Origin: Pseudooctadecabacter sp.
GTDB lineage: Bacteria > Pseudomonadota > Alphaproteobacteria > Rhodobacterales > Rhodobacteraceae
DNA length: 54,543 nt
Direction: 5' to 3'
NCBI RefSeq assembly: GCF_020627745.1
Contig: NZ_JAHDGE010000020.1
Span: 1-54,543, forward strand
The notes below the pieces were generated by a model. That model was not told the DNA's origin. It did not search any database and was given only the letters and a program-made list of their open reading frames with translations. Positions within the stretch are counted from its first letter, which is position 1, and each line of letters opens with the position of its first letter. This document shows positions 36,000-45,127 of this stretch, in pieces. The translations under genes were made by a program, and so were the position numbers.

Positions 36000-37212
36000 C
36001 ACGACGGCCGGCGCACTTGACGGGGTGCTGGTGCTTGACCTGACCCGTATTCTTGCCGGTCCCACGGCGACCCAGATGCTCGGTGATCTGGGTGCGACCG
36101 TCATCAAGATCGAAAATCCAGCAACCGGGGGCGACGACACCCGCACCTGGGGCCCGCCCTACGTCGAAACGCCCACCGGTGAAAGCGATCTGAGCGCCTA
36201 TTTTCTGGCCGCCAACCGGAACAAACACTCGGTCGCCGCCGATCTGGGCACCAAGGACGGTCAGGCAGTTGTGCGCAAAATCGCCGCACAGGCGCAAATT
36301 GTCATCGAGAACTACAAACCAGGCGGGTTGGCAAAATACGGGCTGGATTACGCCGCCCTGTCGGGCCTGAACCCGTCGCTCGTCTATTGCTCCATCTCGG
36401 GCTTCGGGCAAACGGGGCCGAACAGCCACCGCCCCGGGTATGACCTGATGGCGCAGGGGTTTGGCGGGATCATGTCACTGACCGGCGATCCGCAGGGCGA
36501 CCCGATGAAGGTCGGGGTGGGCATCGCAGATGTGATGTGCGGCATGAATGCAGCCATCGGGATGCTGGCCGCACTGCGCCACGCCGAAGCCACGGGCATC
36601 GGCCAGCACATCGACATCGCTCTGGTCGACAGCCAGATGGCGTGGCTGATCAACGAAGGCACGAATTATCTGACCTCCGGCCAGACACCCCGCCGGCGCG
36701 GCAACGGACATCCCAATATCGTGCCCTATGACGTATTTCCGACCCGTGACGGGCATTTCATCCTCGCCGTCGGAAACGACCGTCAGTTTCAGGCCATGTG
36801 CGACGCCTTTGGACTGACCGGGTTGGCGCAGGACGCCCGATTCCGGACCAATCCCCTCAGGATCGAACACCGTGTTCCCCTGACCGCCGCCCTGACTGAA
36901 ACATTCAGGACCTTCAGCGCGGACGACGTTCTGGCGATGTTGCAAACCGCAAACGTGCCCTGCGGCCCGATCCATACAGTGGATCAGGCATTGCAGTCCG
37001 ATCAGGCGCGCGCGCGTGATGTCGTGGTGACTGTTCCGACCGCCGAGGCCACGAAAGGCGCGGTAGACCTTTTGGGAAACCCCCTCAAATTGTCGAAAAC
37101 GCCCGTCGCCTATGCGAAGGCACCGCCACGGTTCGGCGCAGATACGGACCGGCTGGACGACATTCTGAAGGCGCACGCAGAAAGCCGCGCATCACAAAAA
37201 GTTCAGGGCTGA
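35986..37212 (+). CDS. CaiB/BaiF family CoA-transferase (class III)
   Basis: A 408-residue class III CoA-transferase, moving CoA between carboxylic acids. Characteristic motifs are VLDLTRILAGPTATQMLGDL, ENPATGGDDTRTWGPPY, and RPGYDLMAQGFGGIMSLTG, where Asp153 aligns with the catalytic aspartate of the family. Full length. I start at 35986 (MVHSDTTAG), six bases after AAAGGGG; 35983 is an alternative. It overlaps the TPP enzyme gene by 14 bases, so the two likely act in one pathway, acyl-CoA activation then C-C cleavage. Substrates cannot be read from sequence. Confidence 0.92.
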   Translation: MVHSDTTAGALDGVLVLDLTRILAGPTATQMLGDLGATVIKIENPATGGDDTRTWGPPYVETPTGESDLSAYFLAANRNKHSVAADLGTKDGQAVVRKIAAQAQIVIENYKPGGLAKYGLDYAALSGLNPSLVYCSISGFGQTGPNSHRPGYDLMAQGFGGIMSLTGDPQGDPMKVGVGIADVMCGMNAAIGMLAALRHAEATGIGQHIDIALVDSQMAWLINEGTNYLTSGQTPRRRGNGHPNIVPYDVFPTRDGHFILAVGNDRQFQAMCDAFGLTGLAQDARFRTNPLRIEHRVPLTAALTETFRTFSADDVLAMLQTANVPCGPIHTVDQALQSDQARARDVVVTVPTAEATKGAVDLLGNPLKLSKTPVAYAKAPPRFGADTDRLDDILKAHAESRASQKVQG

Positions 37213-37313
37213 TCACATTTCCGCGCCATAACGGCTTGGTGAGGGGCATCCGCCGCGCGGCCCCTGTATCACACCTGTAACCGCGCCTCCCCGCGCTTTT
37301 CATAGGTTGTCCG

Positions 37314-38675
37314 ATGCTCTGCGATATCTGTCTGTGCCCCACATCTTTGTCCGATCCCGAGGCCGTTGAGGCATGGAACGGCGTCATTCACGGTATCCTG
37401 TCCCACGGGCGCGCGACCGGTGATCATCTCACGCGTCTGCTGACGCTGAACCCCGAATTTGCCATGGGCCACGCCATGAAAGGTCTGGCATGCCTGATGC
37501 TGGGCCGCCGTGAACTGGTCACGGCCGCGCGCGATGCCCACCGCGAGGCAAAACGCCTTGTGGCGCAGGGCGGGGCCTTGGAACGTGAAAGGCTGTGGGT
37601 CGATGCCTTGGGCGATTGGCTGGCAGGGCGGCCCAGCGCGTCGATCGCGCGGATGGAAGACTGTATGCGCCTTGCGCCCCATGACACGATTTCAATGAAA
37701 TTGTCCCACGGTATCCGGTTCATGCTGGGCGACAGCCACGGCATGTTGCGGTCCGTGGAAACCGCCCTGCCCGCCCACGGGCCAGATCATGCGCTTTACG
37801 GATATGTGCTGGGATGTCACGCCTTCGCGCTGGAAGAAACCGGCCAGTACGACCGGGCCGAACGGCAGGGCCTGCGCGGTCTGCAGTTTGCCCGCGATGA
37901 CGCATGGGGGCTGCACGCGGTGGCCCACGTCTATGACATGACCCACCTGACCGATCAGGGCATTGCACTTATCGACAGCAACGCCGCCGCTTGGGATCAC
38001 TGCAACAACTTCCGCTTCCATGTCTGGTGGCACAAGGCACTGCTGCATCTGGATCAGGGCGATATCACCACCGTGCTGGACCTTTATGATACCAAGGTCC
38101 GCGACGAAAAGACCGATGACTATCGCGACTTTTCCAACGCATCCTCGCTGTTGATGCGTCTTGAAATTGAAGGCGTCGATGTGGGCGACCGATGGACAGA
38201 ACTGGCCGATCTGGCCGAAAAGCGCACCGATGACGGGTGCCTGACCTTTGCCGACATGCACTATATGCTGGCGCTGATCGGTCAACGACCCGAAGCGGCC
38301 GACCGTCTGATTGCCCGCGTGGCCGCGGACGCAGGGCCGGCCGATGAAACCTCGGCCGTTATGATGACACCGGGTATGGCCACGTCCGAAGGCCTCGCCG
38401 CTTTTGGCGATGCCGACTACGATCGGGCCTTTTCCCACCTTCAGCGCGCCCAGCCCGATTTTCAGACCATGGGCGGCAGCCACGCCCAGCGTGATATCTT
38501 TGAACGTCTGACGATCGAGGCGGGATTGCGCGCGGGACGCTCGGCTGAGGCCAAAGTCCTGTTGCGCAATCGCACTGCGCTGCGTAACGGTCACGAGGAT
38601 ACGTTCGCTGCGACCCGCATGGCGCAGATTGAAAAAATGCAATCCATGGCCGCGTCTCACACCGCAGCCGAGTGA
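37314..38675 (+). CDS. TTC38-like tetratricopeptide repeat protein
   Basis: A 453-residue helical protein. It has repeated helix-turn-helix units such as FAMGHAMKGLACLMLGRREL, LGCHAFALEETGQYDRAERQ and HAVAHVYDMTHLTDQG, and resembles the TTC38 family found in bacteria and animals, of unknown biochemical role. The AVAHVYDM and NNFRFHVWWHKALLHLDQGD blocks are family-like. No signal peptide. It lies 20 bases upstream of opgC and may be cotranscribed with the glucan genes, though a functional link is not established. Confidence 0.82.
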   Translation: MLCDICLCPTSLSDPEAVEAWNGVIHGILSHGRATGDHLTRLLTLNPEFAMGHAMKGLACLMLGRRELVTAARDAHREAKRLVAQGGALERERLWVDALGDWLAGRPSASIARMEDCMRLAPHDTISMKLSHGIRFMLGDSHGMLRSVETALPAHGPDHALYGYVLGCHAFALEETGQYDRAERQGLRGLQFARDDAWGLHAVAHVYDMTHLTDQGIALIDSNAAAWDHCNNFRFHVWWHKALLHLDQGDITTVLDLYDTKVRDEKTDDYRDFSNASSLLMRLEIEGVDVGDRWTELADLAEKRTDDGCLTFADMHYMLALIGQRPEAADRLIARVAADAGPADETSAVMMTPGMATSEGLAAFGDADYDRAFSHLQRAQPDFQTMGGSHAQRDIFERLTIEAGLRAGRSAEAKVLLRNRTALRNGHEDTFAATRMAQIEKMQSMAASHTAAE

Positions 38676-38695
38676 TACTTGTCGGGAATGTGTAC

Positions 38696-39940
38696 GTGAT
38701 TTCACCCCAAACCGCACCGGCATCCGCCCCGGCCCCACGGGCTGTCCGGGATGTGCGTCTTGATTTCTTTCGCGGCGTTGCGATGTTCATCATCCTGTTT
38801 GCACATACGCCAGGCAACTGGGTGACGTTATGGATTCCCGCGCGCTGGGGCTTTTCGGACGCGACGGAAATGTTTGTGTTCTGTTCAGGAATGGCCAGTG
38901 CCATCGCCTTCGGCGCAACGTTTGACCGGGCAGGCATCCTGCTGGGGTCGGCCCGCGTGGTGTTCCGCATCTGGCAGGTGTACTGGGCGCACATCGGGAC
39001 GTTTTTCGCGACAGCCGCCCTGATGGTTTATTTCACCGATCTGGACATCACTGGCCGCAACTACTGGGGCAACCTGAATATGTGGATGCTGTTTGTGGAA
39101 AGTGACCTTTGGGACAATCCCAATATCCTTCTCAGCGTAATGACCCTGCAATGGGTGCCCAACCTGTTCGACATTCTGCCTATGTATATGGTGATCCTTG
39201 CGATGATGCCGGTGGTGATGATGCTGGGCCGTGTCCATTTCGGGCTGGTGGTGGCCGCGTCACTGGTCACGTGGATCTTTGCGCAACGCGCCTTGTCGGA
39301 CGCATACGGCCTGCCCTATTTCAACTTCACCGCAGAACCCTGGGTGGGCGATGACAACTGGCAACGACGCTGGTTTCTGAACCCGTTTGGCTGGCAGCTG
39401 GCATTTTTCACGGGCTTTGCATTCATGCGCGGCTGGCTGCCCAAACCGCCCGTCACATGGTGGCTGGTTGCGATCTGCGCCGTGATCGTTGTCGCAAACA
39501 TCCCCCTGTCCAGCATCGGGGTCCGGGTATTCGATCTCGATTTCGCGCGCGACTGGCGACAGGACAACGCCGCATGGTTTTCCAAAACCGATTTCGGCCT
39601 CTTGCGTTTTGTCCAGTTTCTGGCCCTCGCCTATCTGGGCTGGGTCATTGCCGGCGACAAGGGCAACCGCATCCGCGCGGGAACATCACGGCTGGGGCGC
39701 GTCTGGGCACCGGTGCTGGCCGCCATCCTCAAGGTCGGGCAGCAATCGCTTGCGGTCTTTGTCGTATCCATTCTTGTGGGCCGGTCGCTTGGGTTTGTCT
39801 TTGATATTGTTGGCCGATCCTATTGGACGATGACGTGGGTCAACGCCCTTGGCATCGCCCTTTTGATTGCGACGGCCTACGGGGCGGCGTGGATGAAACA
39901 GCAACCTTGGCGCACAGCGAGGCCCCATGCTGCGGCGTGA
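38696..39940 (+). CDS. opgC: OpgC, succinyl-modifying membrane protein of periplasmic glucans
   Basis: A 414-residue inner-membrane protein with about ten helices, of the OpgC_C family that succinylates osmoregulated periplasmic glucans. The first helix follows the typical RDVRLDFFRGVAMFIILFAH; the motif PARWGFSDATEMFVFCSGMA is also characteristic. I chose GTG at 38696 with GGGA eight bases upstream; GTG codons at 38672 and 38690 are alternatives in frame. It overlaps opgG by 14 bases. Confidence 0.9.
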   Translation: MISPQTAPASAPAPRAVRDVRLDFFRGVAMFIILFAHTPGNWVTLWIPARWGFSDATEMFVFCSGMASAIAFGATFDRAGILLGSARVVFRIWQVYWAHIGTFFATAALMVYFTDLDITGRNYWGNLNMWMLFVESDLWDNPNILLSVMTLQWVPNLFDILPMYMVILAMMPVVMMLGRVHFGLVVAASLVTWIFAQRALSDAYGLPYFNFTAEPWVGDDNWQRRWFLNPFGWQLAFFTGFAFMRGWLPKPPVTWWLVAICAVIVVANIPLSSIGVRVFDLDFARDWRQDNAAWFSKTDFGLLRFVQFLALAYLGWVIAGDKGNRIRAGTSRLGRVWAPVLAAILKVGQQSLAVFVVSILVGRSLGFVFDIVGRSYWTMTWVNALGIALLIATAYGAAWMKQQPWRTARPHAAA

Positions 39941-41450
39941 GTTCATAGCATCTCTCGCGGCTTTGGCAGCCGCGCCCGCCATGGCGCAGGACGCCCCGCT
40001 GCGGGCCATCGAACTGGGTGCACAGACGCCATTTGACCCCGCTGATGTGGTGGCACTGGCGCGTGATCTGGCCGCCCGTGCCTATACCGCCCCCCAGCAG
40101 GTCCCCGCGCAATGGACCGACATCACCTACGAAGACTATATCTCCATCTGGTTTGCAGACCGCTATGCGCTGTGGAACGGGGAAGACGACACGCCCCTGC
40201 GCCTCGATGTCTTTGCGCCCGGCCTGTATTTTCCCACTCCGGTCGTCATTTCCGTCGTCGAAAACGGCATCGCCCGCCCGACCCTGTTCAACCTTGACCT
40301 GTTCGACAAGACAGACAAATTTCCCGACCTGCCCGTCGATGACAGCTTGGGCTTTTCCGGCCTTCGCCTGCGTGCCGAACTGGAACGGCAGGGGATTTAT
40401 CAGGAATTTGCGGTCTTTCAGGGCGCCAGCTATTTCCGCGCCATTGGCACCGGCAACACCTACGGGCTGTCCGCGCGCGGTCTGGCGATTGATACCGCCG
40501 AACCCTCGGGCGAAGAGTTTCCCGATTTCCGCGCCTTCTGGCTGGAAAAACCGCGCGAGGGGGAGGCCACATTTACCCTTCATGCGCTGCTCGACAGCCC
40601 CAGTTGCACAGGGGCCTACCGGTTTGACATCACGCCAGGCGCCCGTCAGGTCATGGATATCACTGCGACGATTTTTGCCCGCAAGGATATGGACCACATC
40701 GGCATCGCACCATTGACGTCGATGTTTCAGTACGACCAGACCAACCGCCACCGGTTCACGGATTTCCGGCCAGCTGTGCACGACAGTGACGGGCTGCAAA
40801 TCGTCAACGGTGCCGGCGAAACACTCTGGCGGCCGCTGGCCAACCCTGAACGTTTGCAGATCAGCGCCTTTGTCGACGACAATCCACGCGGCTTTGGCCT
40901 GTTGCAACGTGCGCAGGATTACAGCGATTTTGCCGATCTTCAGGCGTTGTACCACAACCGCCCCGGCGCATGGATCGAACCGCTGGGCGACTGGGGTCGC
41001 GGAGCCGTAACGCTGGTGGAAATCCCCACAGAGTCAGAGATTTACGACAACATCGTCTGCTATTGGCGCCCCGAAGGCGGTCTGGCGGCTGGGTCAGAAA
41101 CCGAACTGTCGTACCGTCTGACATGGGGCCGCGATATGACATACGGCAGCGGGGTGCCTGTCCTTAATACCATGATCGGATCGGGGTTCGATAACCGTGG
41201 CACTGTGGTCGTCATCGACTTTGCGGATGGCGCGGATGTGCCTGACGATCTGTCCGACATCGACATCCGCCTGTCGTCCTCGGCGGGCACCCTGACGCCC
41301 GGTGTTTTGCAGCGAAATCCCGAAACCAATGGCCCGCGCCTTGCCTTCAATTTTGACGCAGGCGATGCCACCCTGATCGAATTTCGCGCCCAGCTGCGTG
41401 TGAACGGCGCACCGTTAAGCGAAGTCTGGCTTTACCGGTGGACAGCATGA
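39927..41450 (+). CDS. opgG: OpgG, periplasmic glucan biosynthesis protein
   Basis: A 507-residue periplasmic protein of the OpgG/MdoG family, required for building the branched glucan backbone. The signal MLRREFIASLAALAAAPAMA contains a twin-arginine-like RREF, so export may be by Tat (as known for E. coli OpgD). Family motifs include RAIGTGNTYGLSARGLAIDT, FWLEKP, and DPSWDHR-equivalent RFTDFRPAVHDSDGL. Length fits. It overlaps opgC and, by ATGA, opgH. Confidence 0.95.
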   Translation: MLRREFIASLAALAAAPAMAQDAPLRAIELGAQTPFDPADVVALARDLAARAYTAPQQVPAQWTDITYEDYISIWFADRYALWNGEDDTPLRLDVFAPGLYFPTPVVISVVENGIARPTLFNLDLFDKTDKFPDLPVDDSLGFSGLRLRAELERQGIYQEFAVFQGASYFRAIGTGNTYGLSARGLAIDTAEPSGEEFPDFRAFWLEKPREGEATFTLHALLDSPSCTGAYRFDITPGARQVMDITATIFARKDMDHIGIAPLTSMFQYDQTNRHRFTDFRPAVHDSDGLQIVNGAGETLWRPLANPERLQISAFVDDNPRGFGLLQRAQDYSDFADLQALYHNRPGAWIEPLGDWGRGAVTLVEIPTESEIYDNIVCYWRPEGGLAAGSETELSYRLTWGRDMTYGSGVPVLNTMIGSGFDNRGTVVVIDFADGADVPDDLSDIDIRLSSSAGTLTPGVLQRNPETNGPRLAFNFDAGDATLIEFRAQLRVNGAPLSEVWLYRWTA

Positions 41451-43327
41451 CCACTTATGCCGCGGCCCACATGCCCGCCCGTGCACCATTGCAAATGCCG
41501 GCGCAGACCTTTGCGCAGACAGGAACACGGCGTCAGATGACCGGCCCGCGCCGAATTGCCGACAAACTCTGGCGCGTGGCCGCATTTCTGCCAACAGTGC
41601 TCCTGACGGCAGTGATGTGCCTGTCGCTGGCTGATTATTTCGCTCAGGGCGGCGTTGCACCGGCCGAAGGCGCGGTTCTGGGTCTGGTTGCCCTGACCTT
41701 TATCTGGCTGGTCTTTTCGGTGAACACAGCACTTTTGGGGGCCCTGCGCGTGGCTGTTGTCAGACCCTCTGCCGGTCTTGCGCCCTGCCCCCCCTTGCGT
41801 GAGATTGCCCTGCTTATACCCGTCTATAACGAAACCCCGTGGGATGTGTTTGGCAACGCCTCCGCTATGTTGAAGGAATTGCGCGCCAGCCCCCAGGGCG
41901 ACCGCTACACCCTGTTTATCCTGTCCGACACCCATACCGCAGACGTCGCAAGACAGGAGGAACGTGCCTTTGCCGCCCTTCAGGCGGAATTCTATCCCGC
42001 CAAAGTGGCCTACTACCGCCGCCGTGCCGACAACATCGACAAGAAAGTCGGCAACATTACCGACTGGATCGAAAACTGGGGCGCGGCCTATGAGGCGATG
42101 GTCATTCTGGACGCAGACAGCCTGATGAGTGGCGCCGCCATCCGTCAACTGTCACAGGCGCTGGCCGAAGACCCCGATGCGGGCCTGATCCAAAGCCGCC
42201 CGACCCTGATCGGGGCCACAACTCTTTTCGGCCGCGTGCAACAGTTTTCCAATTCGGTTTACGGCTGGCTGTCCGCCGAAGGTCTGACCAGCTGGGCCCA
42301 GCATGAGGGCAACTATTGGGGGCACAATGCCATCATCCGCACGCGGGCATTTGCCGAAAGCGCGCGTCTGCCGTATCTGCGGGGCCGCAAAGGGGCGCGT
42401 CACCTGATCCTGAGCCATGATTTCGTTGAGGCGGGAATGCTGCGCCGCGCGGGTTGGGCCGTGCGCCTGCTGCCACGGCTGGGCGGCAGTTTCGAGGAAA
42501 CACCGCAAACCCTGATCGACTACGCCCTGCGCGACCGCCGCTGGTGTCATGGCAACATGCAACACCTGCGTCTGCTGGCCGCGCGGGGATTTCATGTCAT
42601 ATCGCGGCTGCACCTGCTGCAGGGAGCGCTGGCGTTTCTGATGTCTCCGGCATGGCTGGCGGTCGTGATCCTGTGGTCCTTTGTGGGGACAACCGCCGCA
42701 CCGCCCAGCGCCTATTTTTCGACCTCCAATCCCCTGATGCCCGTCTGGCCTGCGCAACAGATCGACGTGGCGTGGGTCTATCTGGCCTTCGTCTACGGTA
42801 TGTTGCTGCTGCCCAAGATTGTGGGGGCAGTGATTTTCGGCCTGCGCCGCCGCACCCGCGCGGCCTACGGATCACCGCGCATGTACGTGGGTTCTATCCT
42901 GTTTGAACTGGTCCTGTCCGTTCTTTACGCGCCCATCATGATGGTTCAGGGCACCATAGCGACGCTCTTTGCAGCAACGGGCCGCCAGCCTGCATGGACA
43001 CCGCAAAACCGGGGCACCACGGGATACAGCTGGGCTGCGATTGCACGGTTCCATTGGGTTGAAACGCTGCTGGGGACGGCCCTTCTGGCGGGCATTCTTC
43101 TGGCTGATGTGTCGTGGCTGATCCTGCCAATCGCCATCAGCCTTGCCGCCGCTGTCCCCCTTTCGCGGCTCAGTGCGCTGCCCATCACACGGCTGTCCAA
43201 AGGGGCGTTGCAACTGGACACACCGCACACCTTGATCGAACCGCACATCGTCCGCCTCGCGCGCCGCGAACGGGCCGCGATGAAGAAAACCCTGTCGGAC
43301 CCTGTGCCCCCGATCGCGGCAGAATAA
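41447..43327 (+). CDS. opgH: OpgH, glucan glucosyltransferase
   Basis: A 626-residue inner-membrane GT2 glycosyltransferase that polymerises the beta-1,2-glucan backbone from UDP-glucose. Two N-terminal helices precede the catalytic domain: IPVYNETPWDVF, VILDADSLMSG (metal-binding aspartates) and DRRWCHGNMQHLRLL (the acceptor-site RxxRW-like motif). Further helices follow. It is shorter than E. coli OpgH (about 850 residues), as usual in alphaproteobacteria. The ATG at 41447 overlaps the opgG TGA; a GTG at 41438 is not needed. Confidence 0.94.
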   Translation: MTTYAAAHMPARAPLQMPAQTFAQTGTRRQMTGPRRIADKLWRVAAFLPTVLLTAVMCLSLADYFAQGGVAPAEGAVLGLVALTFIWLVFSVNTALLGALRVAVVRPSAGLAPCPPLREIALLIPVYNETPWDVFGNASAMLKELRASPQGDRYTLFILSDTHTADVARQEERAFAALQAEFYPAKVAYYRRRADNIDKKVGNITDWIENWGAAYEAMVILDADSLMSGAAIRQLSQALAEDPDAGLIQSRPTLIGATTLFGRVQQFSNSVYGWLSAEGLTSWAQHEGNYWGHNAIIRTRAFAESARLPYLRGRKGARHLILSHDFVEAGMLRRAGWAVRLLPRLGGSFEETPQTLIDYALRDRRWCHGNMQHLRLLAARGFHVISRLHLLQGALAFLMSPAWLAVVILWSFVGTTAAPPSAYFSTSNPLMPVWPAQQIDVAWVYLAFVYGMLLLPKIVGAVIFGLRRRTRAAYGSPRMYVGSILFELVLSVLYAPIMMVQGTIATLFAATGRQPAWTPQNRGTTGYSWAAIARFHWVETLLGTALLAGILLADVSWLILPIAISLAAAVPLSRLSALPITRLSKGALQLDTPHTLIEPHIVRLARRERAAMKKTLSDPVPPIAAE

Positions 43328-43328
43328 T

Positions 43329-44159
43329 CTACAGGCCCTCGTACCAATCGGCCACAAGTTTGGGCCATGTCTGCGGAATCACGTGCCCGCGCGCAAACAC
43401 CGCCAGCCGAAGATCGGATCCCTCGCGACACTGGTCCCAAATGCGCAGCCAGTAATCGTTGCTAACCTCGCGCCGGTCGGGATTTGCATAATCGCACCCG
43501 TTGGCTTGCCGGAAAATGTCCATCGCGCGAAAGACGTCTCCTTGCGCGAAAGCATCAGGATCACTCAAGGGCAGCCGGTTGACCACGCGGCCCTCAATCG
43601 GCACCGTCCCGTCGGTCCAGCCATGCACATGCAACATCCGGACAGGTCCCGCGCAGCTATCTGGATGGGGCCGCCAGAATGATCCGCCCAAGGGCGCGTA
43701 GGCCGAAAATGCCTCCGGTCGCAGACAGGCGGTATAGGCGACCATGGACCCGCCGATGGAAAATCCGGCCAGCATGATACGGTCCCCGTCAAGGCCATGC
43801 CGGACGATCGCATCATCGCGCACGGCCTCGAGGTGATCAATTTCGGCCTCCTGCCCGCCCGAACGCGGATGGAAATTCCAGCTTCGACCCGTGCGCCCCT
43901 CACGCGGCTGCCCGTCGGGGGCGATCACGGCAAAGCCACGGGCCAGAAAGGCGTCGACCATCGCCGTATTGCGCAATGCCCCACGGCCACTGCCGCCAAA
44001 TCCGTGAATGAACATCACCGCAGGGGGCGGGCTGCTGCTGTCGGGCCGTGCGATATAGTAATCCCGTCCGCCCACTGTGCAGGCCGTGTCGATGGAACAG
44101 CCCACCGCCGCGCTGCCAACCACGGATGCGACAAGCGCACCGATGCAGGCCCGTATCAT
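43329..44159 (-). CDS. secreted alpha/beta-hydrolase (polyhydroxybutyrate depolymerase/LpqC-like esterase)
   Basis: A 276-residue exported hydrolase. The signal peptide is MIRACIGALVASVVGSAAVG, followed by Cys21, which could be lipidated or disulfide-bonded to Cys27. The nucleophile elbow AGFSIGGS places Ser134 as catalytic, with candidate Asp in HVHGWTDGTVP and His in FARGHVIPQTW. It resembles LpqC/PHB-depolymerase-like esterases, probably acting on polymer or ester substrates in the periplasm. Start chosen at 44159, which overlaps the rhodanese stop by four bases; the frame extends upstream only through that gene. Confidence 0.85.
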   Translation of the reverse strand: MIRACIGALVASVVGSAAVGCSIDTACTVGGRDYYIARPDSSSPPPAVMFIHGFGGSGRGALRNTAMVDAFLARGFAVIAPDGQPREGRTGRSWNFHPRSGGQEAEIDHLEAVRDDAIVRHGLDGDRIMLAGFSIGGSMVAYTACLRPEAFSAYAPLGGSFWRPHPDSCAGPVRMLHVHGWTDGTVPIEGRVVNRLPLSDPDAFAQGDVFRAMDIFRQANGCDYANPDRREVSNDYWLRIWDQCREGSDLRLAVFARGHVIPQTWPKLVADWYEGL

Positions 44160-44596
44160 GGTCGCACCACGGGAAGGCCCCGTTCCAGCCACCCCGGCCC
44201 CGCGCGGGACCCAAGCATGCCTTCGGGCACGTCGATGATGTCGGTCAACCCTGCCTGCGCCAAACGTCTGGCCGTGCGCGCCGACCGCACGCCACGGGCG
44301 CAAATAAGCGCGACAGGCCGGTCGCCGACACGGGCGGCCAGCACTTGGGCCACGAAATCCTCATCCCGCATGTCGATGCCAACGGCAAATTGTCCGATGC
44401 CGGTCGCGTCCCATTCATCGGGGCGACGGACATCGACCAACAGGACGTCACCGGCCTGCGCCGCGGCATGGGCCTCATCGGGGGTCATCTCCGCGCTGTC
44501 CGACTGGGCGCGCCCGACCACGCCCATCATGGCCGCGGCCCCGGCCGCCACGCCGCCCAGCACCAGAACCCGTCGATGTGTCAGGACATGCTGCAT
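44156..44596 (-). CDS. exported rhodanese-like protein
   Basis: A 146-residue protein with one rhodanese domain. The active-site loop CARGVRS has Cys99; VLLVDVRRPDEWDATGI and GPGWLERGLPVV are typical rhodanese blocks. The N-terminus THRRVLVLGGVAAGAAAMM is a signal with a twin-arginine-like RR, so it probably acts in the periplasm, in sulfane-sulfur or redox handling. First gene of a two-gene unit with the esterase. Confidence 0.9.
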   Translation of the reverse strand: MQHVLTHRRVLVLGGVAAGAAAMMGVVGRAQSDSAEMTPDEAHAAAQAGDVLLVDVRRPDEWDATGIGQFAVGIDMRDEDFVAQVLAARVGDRPVALICARGVRSARTARRLAQAGLTDIIDVPEGMLGSRAGPGWLERGLPVVRP

Positions 44597-44707
44597 CGCT
44601 GCCTCCTCACTGAGGTGTGTTTCGCCTGTGAGGACAATGCATGCTTAAAGCGCATTTGATAAGACACCCGACCCGTCACATTGACGTGTCCAACCTGCGA
44701 TCCGGAC

Positions 44708-45127
44708 ATGACACAGCCCAAAACAGCCGCCGCCCTTTTGATCCTCCGCCTCAGCATTGGGGCATTCTTCGGGGTCTGGGCCTCGTTGAAATTCTACCGC
44801 CCTGAATGGTTCGAAAACGTCTTCACCAATATGTACGGGCTCGATTTTGTCACCCGTGACCTGTCAACCTACGTCGGCACCTTTCAACTGGTGGTCGTGG
44901 CCCTTTTTGTGGTGGGGCTGTTGCGCACGTTCAGCTATGGCGCACTTGTGCTGATGCAAGGCGCGGGCGTTCTGGGGTCCCTGCCCAACCTGATGAATTT
45001 CACCAGCTATCCCAACAACCTGATGTGGGCCGCTGTCCCTGCTTTGGGTGCGGCGCTGGCCCTGTTCATCCTGCGCCACGATGACACCCTGACCCTTGAC
45101 GGATGGCGTGCCCGCCGCGCGGGCTAG
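44708..45127 (+). CDS. small DoxX-like membrane protein
   Basis: A 139-residue protein with four hydrophobic helices, resembling DoxX/DUF417-type integral membrane proteins. The start is the ATG at 44708 (MTQPKTAAALLIL); a TTG at 44681 is possible but would add nine residues with no signal value. No catalytic motif. Its stop overlaps the bphP stop by four bases (convergent). Role unknown. Confidence 0.78.
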   Translation: MTQPKTAAALLILRLSIGAFFGVWASLKFYRPEWFENVFTNMYGLDFVTRDLSTYVGTFQLVVVALFVVGLLRTFSYGALVLMQGAGVLGSLPNLMNFTSYPNNLMWAAVPALGAALALFILRHDDTLTLDGWRARRAG

